The notes under the pieces were generated by a model. It saw only the letters and a list, made by a program, of their open reading frames with translations. It had not been told where the DNA came from and did no database searches. Of a stretch of 8,994 bases of DNA, positions 1 through 5,783 are shown piece after piece. The stretch comes from Thermomonas sp. Its GTDB lineage: Bacteria > Pseudomonadota > Gammaproteobacteria > Xanthomonadales > Xanthomonadaceae. The stretch lies in NCBI GenBank assembly GCA_024711415.1, contig JANJSW010000159.1:1-8994 (forward strand), given 5' to 3'. Both the position numbers and the translations under genes were made by a program. Within the stretch, counting starts at the first letter, position 1, and the number at the start of each line of letters is the position of its first letter.

Positions 1-520
1 GGCCGTCGGCGTCGAACAACAGCGTATTGCGGCGCCCGCGCAGGCGCGCGGCAAGCAGCCCGGCGACGACGCGCAGCGTGCCGGCAAGCCTTGCCAGCCG
101 GGACGATGCCACAGCCGCAGTTGCCGATGCGGTGTTGACCGCGACGCGCCCGGCCGGCCCGAATGCGGCTTCGATGGCATCCGCCGGTTCCGCGATGGCG
201 GCTACCGGCACGCCGAGGTAATACACCTTCGGGTCGCGCGGGGTGTTGCCCAGTGGCGTGCGGCAGCAGCTGGCGTACCAGCGCAGCAGGCCGTGCGGCC
301 CCAGCGACATGCATGCCATTTTCTCGGAGCCGCGGGTGACCTGCAGCCCATCCGGCGCCATCGCCACGATGTCGGTACCGCCGGCCGCGTCCAGCAACCC
401 GGCGGCGCCCAACCAGCGAGCGAACGCCCGGCAGTCCCGGCAATGGCAACTCGCCCGCACATGCACGCGCTGCGGGTCGATCCGCCCCTCCACCTGTCCA
501 CAGCGGCATGCCAGCTTCAT
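1..520 (-). CDS. DUF6151 / GFA-like zinc-binding protein (3' end cut off by window)
   Basis: I translated this frame from the minus strand, starting at the ATG at 520-518 (MKLACRCGQVEG...). 173 codons are visible with no stop, so the C-terminus lies beyond base 1. The N-terminal half has the cysteine pattern of the glutathione-dependent formaldehyde-activating (GFA) fold: C5 and C7 (CRCG), then C25, C27 and C30 (CHCRDC), then a Cys pair at 85-86. These should bind structural zinc. The sequence around CHCRDCRAFARWLG and GNTPRDP fits the proteobacterial DUF6151 family, whose reaction is unknown. No signal peptide or membrane helix is evident, so a cytoplasmic location is likely. The residues after about 137 are Ala/Arg/Leu-rich and may form a helical tail. 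The start has only a weak purine-rich site upstream (GCGGG), and no in-frame ATG lies upstream within the gap. The family call rests on remembered family sequences, not on a search. Confidence 0.8.
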   Translation of the reverse strand, partial: MKLACRCGQVEGRIDPQRVHVRASCHCRDCRAFARWLGAAGLLDAAGGTDIVAMAPDGLQVTRGSEKMACMSLGPHGLLRWYASCCRTPLGNTPRDPKVYYLGVPVAAIAEPADAIEAAFGPAGRVAVNTASATAAVASSRLARLAGTLRVVAGLLAARLRGRRNTLLFDADG

Positions 521-559
521 CCCGCGCCCATCCCCGGGGTGTAGGCATGCACCATAACG

Positions 560-594
560 GAAGCGGGCGGCCCCCGGGAGGATCCGCCCGCTTC
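560..594 (-). terminator. Perfect 11-bp hairpin after the M13 peptidase gene
   Basis: Bases 560-570 (GAAGCGGGCGG) are exactly complementary to 584-594 (CCGCCCGCTTC), leaving a 13-base loop. The hairpin begins 22 bases downstream of the peptidase stop codon (617-619), inside the 96-bp gap before the DUF6151 gene. On the minus strand it is followed by CGTTATGG, which has only a poor T tract. It therefore resembles a GC-rich terminator of the kind common in high-GC genomes, rather than a textbook intrinsic terminator. It would separate peptidase transcription from the DUF6151 gene. Confidence 0.55.
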
Positions 595-616
595 GCGCGC
601 CAGCCGGGAACGGCGC

Positions 617-2677
617 TTACCAGATCTGCACGCGCTTTTCCGGCGCCAGGTACATGGCATCGCCCTGCTTCACCTCGAACGCCCTGTACCAGCCGTCCAG
701 GTTGCGCAGCGGGCCGTTGGCGCGGTACATGCCGGGCGAATGCGGGTCGGTCTTGAGCTGGCGCAGCAGGGCCTCGTCGCGGTACTTGCTCTTCCACACC
801 TGCGCCCAGGCCAGGTAGAAGCGCTGGTCGCCGGTCAGTCCGTCGATCACCGGCGCGGGCTTGCCGCCCAGGCTCAACTGGTAGGCCTTGTAGGCCATCG
901 ACACGCCGCCCAAGTCACCGATGTTCTCGCCCATGGTCAGGCCGCCGTTGACGCACTGGCCTTCCAGCGGGCAGTAAGCGTCGTACTGCGCACCCAGTGC
1001 CTTGGTCAGCTGTTCGAAACGGGCGCGATCCTCGTCGGTCCACCAGTTGCGCTGGATGCCGTCGGCATCCGACTTGCTGCCCTGGTCATCGAAGCCGTGG
1101 CCCATCTCGTGGCCGATCATCGCGCCGATGCCGCCGTAGTTCACCGCCGCGTCGGCGTGCACGTCGAAGAACGGCGGCTGCAGGATCGCCGCCGGGAACA
1201 CGATCTCGTTGAAGGCCGAGTTGTAGTAGGCATTCACCGTCTGCGGGGTCATGCCCCATTCCTCGCGGTCGGTCTTCTGGCCGACGCGGCGGTTCTGGTC
1301 GGCGCGGTTGAACTCGCGCATCGCCACCGCGTTGCCCAGCAGGTCGTCGGCCTTGATGGTGACGCTGGAATAGTCCTTCCACTTCGACGGATAGCCGATC
1401 TTCGGGCGGAAGCTGGCCAGCTTGCGGTAGGCCTCGGCCTTGGTCGCCTCGCCCATCCAGTCGATCTGCTCGATGTTGCTGCGCAGCGCGGTGCGCAGGT
1501 TCTCGACCAGCTGGTCCATCGCCGCCTTGGCTTCCGGCTTGAAGTAGCGCGCCACGTACAGCTCGCCCAGCGCTTCGCCCAGGCCGCCGCGGCCGCCGAC
1601 CAGCGCCAGCGCCCGCTTCCAGTCATCGCGCTGCGCCTTCTGCCCCGCCAGCACCTTGCCGTTGAACTCGAACGAGGCGGCATCGATCTCGCTGCTCAGC
1701 AGGTCGGCGTTGCCGTCGACGGCGTGGAACGCCAGGTAGTCGCGCCAGGTCGCCAGCGGCGTGGCGTTGACGATGTCGATCACCGGCTGGATCACGTCCG
1801 GGGTGGTGATGTTGAGCTTGTCGGGCTGCGGCATGCCCTGTGCGCGCAGCTGCGCGGCCCAGTCGTAGCCGGGGAATTTCTGCTGCAGTTCGGCGAAGGT
1901 GAACTGGTTGTAGGTCTTGTCGCGGTCGCGCAGCTTGACCCGCTCCCACTGCGGCTTGGCCAGCGCGGTTTCAAGCGCCAGCACCGCTTCGGCGCGGGTC
2001 TTGGCATCGGCACCGCTGACGCCGGCAAAGCCGAGCATGCGCTGGATGTGCGCCACGTAGGCCTCGCGGATCTTGACGAAGCGCGGGTCCTGGTTGAGGT
2101 AGTAATCGCGGTCGGGCAGGCCCAGCCCGCCCACGCCCAGGCCCACCTGGTACTGGTTCGGGTCCTTGCGGTCGATGCCGACGCCCATCCCGAACGGCGC
2201 GCTGCTGCCGTCGATGCCGGCGTTGCCGAAGGCGGCGATCAGCTTGTCCATCGAATCGATCTTCGCAATCCGGTCCAGCACCGGCTGCAGCGGCTTGATC
2301 CCGGCGGCATCGCGACCGGCGCGATCCATGAAGCTGGCGTAGAAATCGCGCAACTTGCGGCCGTTGCTGCCGGCGGCGAGGTCCTTGCTGGCCAGCAGCT
2401 CGTCCATCAGCGCGCGGGTCTGCTCCTCGGCGCGGTCGCGCAGCTGGTTGAACGAGCCGTAATTGGTTTCGTAGTCCTTGAGAACGTAGCTGTCGATCCA
2501 CTCACCGCTGGCGTAGCGGTTGAAGTCGTCGCCGGGCTTGACGGTCAGGTCGCGCGCGGTGAGGTCTACGCCGAAACTGCCCAGCTGGGCCTTGCCGGTG
2601 GGCGTGGCGGCGGTGGCGGAGGAGACGGCGACAGTAAGGGCGCCGGCAATGCCGAGGCCGAGCAGGGAACGCTTCAT
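617..2677 (-). CDS. Secreted M13-family zinc metallopeptidase (neprilysin/PepO type)
   Basis: This is a 686-residue endopeptidase of family M13, which cuts oligopeptides using one catalytic zinc. From the chosen start, the zinc motif HEMGH is at about residues 523-527. The third zinc ligand and its partner Asp are in GENIGD (E584, D588). The substrate-binding NAYY motif is at 482-485. A conserved C-terminal His lies in DPHSPG (about H646), matching the transition-state His of neprilysin. The protein ends in the typical short tail VQIW. I chose the ATG at 2677-2675 because it opens a clean signal peptide: KR, then a hydrophobic stretch LLGLGIAGALTVAV, then SATA with cleavage near residue 23. 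That predicts export to the periplasm or beyond. The same frame stays open to an ATG at 2728, but the extra 17 residues would bury the signal peptide. No clear Shine-Dalgarno supports either start. Length and motifs look complete, so the gene is probably active. Confidence 0.95.
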   Translation of the reverse strand: MKRSLLGLGIAGALTVAVSSATAATPTGKAQLGSFGVDLTARDLTVKPGDDFNRYASGEWIDSYVLKDYETNYGSFNQLRDRAEEQTRALMDELLASKDLAAGSNGRKLRDFYASFMDRAGRDAAGIKPLQPVLDRIAKIDSMDKLIAAFGNAGIDGSSAPFGMGVGIDRKDPNQYQVGLGVGGLGLPDRDYYLNQDPRFVKIREAYVAHIQRMLGFAGVSGADAKTRAEAVLALETALAKPQWERVKLRDRDKTYNQFTFAELQQKFPGYDWAAQLRAQGMPQPDKLNITTPDVIQPVIDIVNATPLATWRDYLAFHAVDGNADLLSSEIDAASFEFNGKVLAGQKAQRDDWKRALALVGGRGGLGEALGELYVARYFKPEAKAAMDQLVENLRTALRSNIEQIDWMGEATKAEAYRKLASFRPKIGYPSKWKDYSSVTIKADDLLGNAVAMREFNRADQNRRVGQKTDREEWGMTPQTVNAYYNSAFNEIVFPAAILQPPFFDVHADAAVNYGGIGAMIGHEMGHGFDDQGSKSDADGIQRNWWTDEDRARFEQLTKALGAQYDAYCPLEGQCVNGGLTMGENIGDLGGVSMAYKAYQLSLGGKPAPVIDGLTGDQRFYLAWAQVWKSKYRDEALLRQLKTDPHSPGMYRANGPLRNLDGWYRAFEVKQGDAMYLAPEKRVQIW

Positions 2678-2730
2678 GCGGGAAGGTCTGGTGATGGAAG
2701 GAAGCCCGAGAGTAGCCTGCATTCCCATCC

Positions 2731-2762
2731 GCCCGCGCGTGACTTTGGTTGGCCCGCGCGTG
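2731..2762. repeat. Two 11-bp direct repeats (GCCCGCGCGTG), 21 bp apart
   Basis: GCCCGCGCGTG occurs at 2731-2741 and again at 2752-2762, so the repeat starts are 21 bp apart, about two helical turns. The pair lies between the RidA-family gene and the M13 peptidase, 54-85 bases upstream of the chosen peptidase start. That placement would suit a pair of regulator sites on one face of the helix. However, the repeat is made of the GC-rich words common in this genome, so chance is possible. Confidence 0.35.
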
Positions 2763-2788
2763 CGCTGCTTCGCGGTAGTACGGCGGGA

Positions 2789-3133
2789 TCAGACCACCGC
2801 GGTCACCACGATCTCCACCTTCCAGTCCGGATTGGCCAGCCTGGCCTCCACGGTGGCGCGGGCCGGGGCCTGGCCGGGTGTCACCCACGCGTCCCAGGCC
2901 CGGTTCATGCCGGCGAAATCGGCGATGTCGGCAAGGAAGATCTGCGCGCGCAGGATCCGGGACTTGTCGCTGCCGGCCTGCGCCAGCAGCGCATCGATGG
3001 CCTCCAGCACCTCGCGGGTCTGGGTTTCGATGTCGGCACCCGCGGTCTCCGGCACCTGCCCGGCCAGATAGGCGATGCCGCCGTGGATGCAGGCTTCGGA
3101 CATGCGGGGGCCGGCGTCGATGCGTTCGATCAT
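2789..3133 (-). CDS. RidA-family (YjgF/YER057c/UK114) deaminase
   Basis: This is a 114-residue protein of the RidA superfamily, whose trimers hydrolyse reactive enamine/imine intermediates such as 2-aminoacrylate released by PLP enzymes. The key Arg that binds the substrate carboxylate in E. coli RidA (R105) is present here as R92 in PARAT. The Glu matching E120 is E107 in KVEIVV. The sequence RMSEACIHGGIAYLAGQVPE and the GSDKSRIL block place it near the cd06150-like branch, which is often annotated simply as RidA family. Not every member of this branch has proven deaminase activity. I chose the ATG at 3133-3131 because GGAAG sits 8 bases upstream and the protein then begins like the family (MIERIDAGPRMS). 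An ATG 14 codons earlier (3175) lacks both features. No signal peptide is seen, so it should be cytoplasmic. It lies 74 bp downstream of the HTH gene on the same strand and could be read through from it. Confidence 0.92.
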   Translation of the reverse strand: MIERIDAGPRMSEACIHGGIAYLAGQVPETAGADIETQTREVLEAIDALLAQAGSDKSRILRAQIFLADIADFAGMNRAWDAWVTPGQAPARATVEARLANPDWKVEIVVTAVV

Positions 3134-3207
3134 GGGAAGTGCTTCCGATGTGGGGAAGGCACCTTCGCCCAGCATCGCGGAGCGCGCAAGTCCCGCGGGG
3201 CGCAGCG

Positions 3208-3453
3208 TCAGCCCTCGGCGTCTTCGTCCGCGTCGCGCAGATCGTCGGGGTCGAGATCGTAATCGAGCAGGTCGCCCGGGACGCATTCCAGCGCCGCGCA
3301 CAGCCGCGCCAGCGTGCGGAAGCGGATGCCCTTGACCTTGCCGCTGCGGAACAGCGACATCTGGGTTTCACTGATGCCCACCGTGGCCGCCAGTTCGCGC
3401 GCGGTCATGCCGCGTTTGGCCAGCATCGCATCCAGCGTGATCCGCACCGGCAT
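3208..3453 (-). CDS. Small Cro/C1-type (YozG-like) HTH transcriptional regulator
   Basis: This 81-residue protein is almost entirely a helix-turn-helix DNA-binding domain of the XRE/Cro-C1 type. Helix 2 falls around MTARELAATVG (16-26) and the recognition helix around ISETQMSLFRSG (27-38). The block FRTLARLCAALECVPGDLLDY (45-65) follows, typical of the YozG-like subfamily. The tail is a highly acidic stretch of about 16 residues (DPDDLRDADEDAEG). The ATG at 3453-3451 overlaps the TGA of the upstream DUF2975 gene by one base (TGATG), which indicates translational coupling. The same frame is open much further upstream (to 3909), but that part is antisense-like, low-complexity sequence overlapping the DUF2975 gene, so I rejected the longer form. 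DUF2975-YozG pairs are a known conserved gene arrangement, for example yoaS-yozG in Bacillus subtilis. The regulator probably binds the repeated sites in the 3939-4039 intergenic region. That is inference. Confidence 0.92.
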   Translation of the reverse strand: MPVRITLDAMLAKRGMTARELAATVGISETQMSLFRSGKVKGIRFRTLARLCAALECVPGDLLDYDLDPDDLRDADEDAEG

Positions 3454-3938
3454 CAGACGATCTCGTCCAGTTCGGCCTGCAGCGCCCGCGCGCTGTCGAC
3501 GACCCGCGCCAACAGCACCAGCGCCGCGCCGACCACGCCCAGCACGATCCCCGACAGGTCGAAATAGGCCAGCCCGCCCCGCCCGCCTTCGATCAGGCGG
3601 GTCAGGTTGGTGATGGCGAACACGCTGAGCAGCGCGCCCACCAGCACGCCCAAGCCGATGTGGCTGATCGCCCGCGCTACCGCGGCATGGAACAGGCGGC
3701 CCGCGGCCAGGTCGCCGAGCGCCCGTTGCACCGCCCACAGCGCCCACAGGTAACCGAGGCCGGGCGAGAGCCGCACCAGCATCAGCAGGGCCGCACTGCC
3801 GCCGGAGGCGCCGGCCTCGCGCGTCCACGGCAGGGTGCTGGCGCCCAGGCCCAGCAGCAGCGCCAGTCCGGAGAACACCAGCAGGGTGGCGGCGCGCAGC
3901 CAGCGGCACTGGTTGAGGAAGCGGTCTGGAAGCGCCAT
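3453..3938 (-). CDS. DUF2975 four-helix membrane protein
   Basis: This is a 161-residue integral membrane protein of the DUF2975 family, whose biochemical function is unknown. Four hydrophobic segments are visible at about residues 15-36, 48-70, 92-111 and 128-147. An amphipathic, acidic C-terminus follows (SARALQAELDEIV). The loop after helix 3 contains NLTRLIEGG, and an FDLSG element precedes helix 4, as is usual in this family. It is the first gene of a pair with the HTH regulator and shares the TGATG stop/start overlap with it, so the two proteins are presumably made in a fixed ratio. Such pairs are thought to work as a membrane partner plus regulator. Whether the membrane protein restrains or signals to the HTH protein here is inference. 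The ATG at 3938-3936 has only a weak GAGAG site about 9 bases upstream. The gene diverges from the ABC transporter operon across a 101-bp AT-rich region. Confidence 0.88.
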   Translation of the reverse strand: MALPDRFLNQCRWLRAATLLVFSGLALLLGLGASTLPWTREAGASGGSAALLMLVRLSPGLGYLWALWAVQRALGDLAAGRLFHAAVARAISHIGLGVLVGALLSVFAITNLTRLIEGGRGGLAYFDLSGIVLGVVGAALVLLARVVDSARALQAELDEIV

Positions 3939-3962
3939 CGGCGGGCTCTCGGCAGGCGGAAG

Positions 3963-3983
3963 AACTTTAAGCTTGACTTAAAT
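3963..3983. promoter_or_regulatory. Operator-like element, copy 1 of 2
   Basis: The element reads AACTTTA-N7-CTTAAAT and contains a perfect inverted repeat, TTTAAG-N5-CTTAAA (3966-3982). It overlaps the predicted -35 hexamer TTGACT (3973-3978) of the ABC transporter promoter. A related copy lies exactly 36 bp downstream. The likely binder is the small HTH regulator encoded next door, which is inferred from position only. Confidence 0.6.
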
Positions 3984-4000
3984 TGCTTCCCGTGTAAAAA
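3973..4000 (+). promoter_or_regulatory. Predicted sigma-70 promoter of the ABC transporter operon
   Basis: A -35 hexamer TTGACT (3973-3978; 5 of 6 to consensus) and a -10 hexamer TAAAAA (3995-4000; 4 of 6) are separated by 16 bp. They lie in the only clearly AT-rich stretch of the window. Transcription would begin near 4007, giving a leader of about 33 bases before the ATPase start codon. The overlap with both repeat copies suggests repression by steric exclusion. A matching minus-strand promoter for the DUF2975 gene must lie in the same region, but I could not place it convincingly. Confidence 0.5.
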
Positions 4001-4019
4001 CTTTATGCGAGAGTTAAAT
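3999..4019. promoter_or_regulatory. Operator-like element, copy 2 of 2, inside a longer dyad
   Basis: This copy reads AACTTTA-N7-GTTAAAT and matches copy 1 at both outer arms (AACTTTA and TTAAAT). The core dyad is weaker (TTTATG-N5-GTTAAA). It is framed by CCCGTG (3989-3994) and CACGGG (4020-4025), an inverted repeat with the same centre (4007) as an inner AACT/AGTT pair, giving a 37-bp interrupted dyad. The element starts at the last base of the predicted -10 and covers the start site. Its right frame touches the GGGAG ribosome-binding sequence (4023-4027). Confidence 0.55.
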
Positions 4020-4039
4020 CACGGGAGCACCAACCAGCC

Positions 4040-4960
4040 ATGTCATCCGCCATCGAAACCCGCGGCCTGAGCCGCCGCTTCGGCGACCGCCCGGCGGTCG
4101 ACCGCGTCAGCATGCACGTGCCGGAACGCAGCATCTACGGCTTCCTCGGCCGCAACGGCGCCGGCAAGACCACCACCATCAGGATGTTGCTCGGCCTGCT
4201 GCGCGCCGACGCCGGCAGTGCGTACATCGCCGGCATCAACGTGGCCCGCAACCGCATGGCGGCCGCGCGCAAGGTCGGCGCGCTGCTGGAGGCGCAGGGC
4301 TTCCACCCGCACCTGGACGGCCGCGAGAACCTGGATCTGAGCCGGCGCCTGCTGGGCCTGCCTGCCGCCGAAATCGACCGCGTGCTGGAAGTCGTGGACA
4401 TGACCCCGCACGCGCGCCGCCGGGTCGGCGACTACTCGCTGGGCATGCGCCAGCGGCTGGGACTGGCGCGGGCGATGCTGGGCGCGCCGCCGGTGCTGAT
4501 CCTGGACGAGCCCACCAACGGACTGGATCCGGAAGGCATCGCCGACATGCGCCGGTTCCTGCGCGCACTGCCGGAGCGCGCCAATGCCACCGTGCTGCTG
4601 TCCAGCCACCTGCTCGGCGAGATCGAACAGACCGCGAGCCACGTCGGCATCCTCAGCCACGGCCGCCTGGTGCTGGAAGGCGCGCTGGCCGACCTGAAAG
4701 CCGGAATGGCCGCCGAAGTGGAGATCGGCACCGACGCGCCGGAGCGCGCATGGGCGATCGCCAGCGCGCACGGCTTCGAGGCCCAGTGTGCCGAGGACAC
4801 GGTGGTGGTGACCCTCGCCGCCGACGAGGAGCCACGCCACGCCACCGCCGCGCTGAACCGCGTGCTGTGCGCGGCCGGCGTGCACGTGCATGCGCTCACT
4901 CCGCGCCAATCCAGCCTTGAAACCCTCTACCGGCAGGCCGCGCAGCCGGCCATCGCCTGA
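4040..4960 (+). CDS. ABC transporter ATP-binding protein (BcrA/NatA-like, ABC-2 exporter class)
   Basis: This 306-residue nucleotide-binding subunit should power the permease encoded next to it. Visible motifs are Walker A GRNGAGKT (37-44), the signature YSLGMRQRLGLARA (132-145), Walker B VLILDEPTNGLDP (152-164, with catalytic E157), and the H-loop His in SSH (H190). At the Q-loop position the sequence is GALLEAQGFHPHLDGREN (from residue 80). The Glu there (E84), rather than Gln, is common in the BcrA-like group. After about residue 225 comes a C-terminal domain of about 80 residues, typical of ABC-2 ATPases, ending in SSLETLYRQA. The ATG at 4040 has GGGAG 12 bases upstream, a rather long spacing that may make translation modest. 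The gene is divergent from the DUF2975-HTH pair and 15 bp upstream of the permease, so the two transporter genes form an operon. The substrate cannot be read from the sequence. Relatives export peptides, antibiotics or sodium. Confidence 0.95.
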   Translation: MSSAIETRGLSRRFGDRPAVDRVSMHVPERSIYGFLGRNGAGKTTTIRMLLGLLRADAGSAYIAGINVARNRMAAARKVGALLEAQGFHPHLDGRENLDLSRRLLGLPAAEIDRVLEVVDMTPHARRRVGDYSLGMRQRLGLARAMLGAPPVLILDEPTNGLDPEGIADMRRFLRALPERANATVLLSSHLLGEIEQTASHVGILSHGRLVLEGALADLKAGMAAEVEIGTDAPERAWAIASAHGFEAQCAEDTVVVTLAADEEPRHATAALNRVLCAAGVHVHALTPRQSSLETLYRQAAQPAIA

Positions 4961-4975
4961 GCCAAGGAGAACCCC

Positions 4976-5740
4976 ATGTCTGCCGACATTCGCACTTTTG
5001 CCCCGCCGCGCCTGCACACCGCGCTGGCGGTCGAGGCCTACAAGCTGCGCCGCTCGCTGGCACTGCTGCTCGCCGCGGTCGCGCCCCTGCTGATCGCGGT
5101 CTTCATGTTCTTCAACCTGACCCGCTTCGACAAACCCGGTTCCTGGGCGATGGCGTTGCAGTCCTCCGCCGCGATCTGGGCGTTCTTCATGCTGCCGATG
5201 TGCACCACCGCGCTGACCGCGCTGATGGCGCAGGCCGAACATGGTCCGCGCACCTGGGAGCACCTGCGCGCCCTGCCGGTTCCGCGCTGGCACCTGTACG
5301 CCGCCAAGGCCATCTGCGCGCTGGCCATGGTGGTGCTGATGAGCCTGCTGCTGGCGGTGCTGGCGCCGCGGGCGGTGCTGGCGGCCGGCTGGGCCAAGCC
5401 GGCCGCGGCGGTCGCCGATGCGCCGGATTTCGCCGCCTTCCTGCTGCTGCTCGGGCGCATTTTCCTGGCCGCGTGGCTGATGGTGGCGGTGCAGCTGTGG
5501 ATGGCACTGCGCCACGCCAGCTTCGTGCCGGCGTTGGCGCTGGGCATCGGCGGCACCTTCTTCGCCGTGGTCGCCACCTCGGCCAAGGTCGGCGTGCTGA
5601 TGCCCTGGCAGACGCCCGTCAACCAGCTGGTCAGCGACCCGTCGCGCGCGGATCTGGCCCTGGCAGTGGGCTTCTTCGGCGGCTGCATCGCTTTCGCACT
5701 GATGCTGTGGCGGATGAGCCGCCGCGAAATGCCGGCTTGA
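4976..5740 (+). CDS. ABC-2-type transporter permease
   Basis: This 254-residue membrane subunit pairs with the preceding ATPase. Six hydrophobic segments are visible at about residues 27-47, 62-84, 108-130, 152-178, 182-204 and 226-246, the usual layout of ABC-2 permeases. Between helices 2 and 3 is EHGPRTWEHLRALPVPRWHLYAAK (88-111), which includes the amphipathic coupling-type segment found in BcrB/NatB-like permeases. The ATG at 4976 has a strong Shine-Dalgarno, AAGGAG at 4964-4969, 6 bases upstream. Initiation should therefore be better than for the ATPase. No second permease gene follows, because the next gene is convergent. The active complex is presumably two ATPases with a permease homodimer. 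The short N-terminal cytoplasmic segment RLHTALAVEAYKLRRS is typical of the family. The substrate is unknown. Confidence 0.9.
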   Translation: MSADIRTFAPPRLHTALAVEAYKLRRSLALLLAAVAPLLIAVFMFFNLTRFDKPGSWAMALQSSAAIWAFFMLPMCTTALTALMAQAEHGPRTWEHLRALPVPRWHLYAAKAICALAMVVLMSLLLAVLAPRAVLAAGWAKPAAAVADAPDFAAFLLLLGRIFLAAWLMVAVQLWMALRHASFVPALALGIGGTFFAVVATSAKVGVLMPWQTPVNQLVSDPSRADLALAVGFFGGCIAFALMLWRMSRREMPA

Positions 5741-5755
5741 GCCTTGCGCTTGTCC

Positions 5756-5783
5756 GCGCTGGCGCTCAGCGATGCGCCAGCGC
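5756..5783. terminator. 10-bp hairpin between convergent genes
   Basis: GCGCTGGCGC (5756-5765) pairs perfectly with GCGCCAGCGC (5774-5783) around an 8-base loop. It lies 16 bp after the permease stop and spans the last codons and stop of the convergent M14 gene (stop at 5766-5768). Neither side has a T tract, so the terminator role is a guess from position and stem strength. If it is one, it serves both directions, and its right arm is also coding sequence. Confidence 0.45.

Noticed and set aside
2678..2728. An upstream start for the M13 peptidase (17 extra residues)
   Set aside because: It would place a non-hydrophobic extension before a textbook signal peptide, and it has no better ribosome-binding site.
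3152..3169. A short GAAGG/CCTTC stem after the HTH gene as a terminator
   Set aside because: The stem is only 5 bp around a 2-base gap with a mismatch beyond it, and there is no T tract. It is too weak to call.
740..3262. An 840-codon open frame on the plus strand opposite the M13 peptidase and RidA-family genes
   Set aside because: It is the antisense shadow of real genes in GC-rich DNA. Its composition is Val/Leu/Ala/Arg/His-rich with no domain, while the minus strand carries clear HEMGH and RidA motifs.
3454..3909. A longer N-terminus for the HTH regulator in the same open frame
   Set aside because: The extra 152 residues overlap the DUF2975 gene and are Pro/Arg/Ala-rich. The 81-residue form starts at the TGATG overlap and matches the family length.
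4043..5515. A 490-codon open frame on the minus strand opposite the ABC transporter genes
   Set aside because: The plus strand has unmistakable Walker A, signature and Walker B motifs and a typical permease. The minus frame is Gln/Gly/Arg/His-rich low-complexity sequence.
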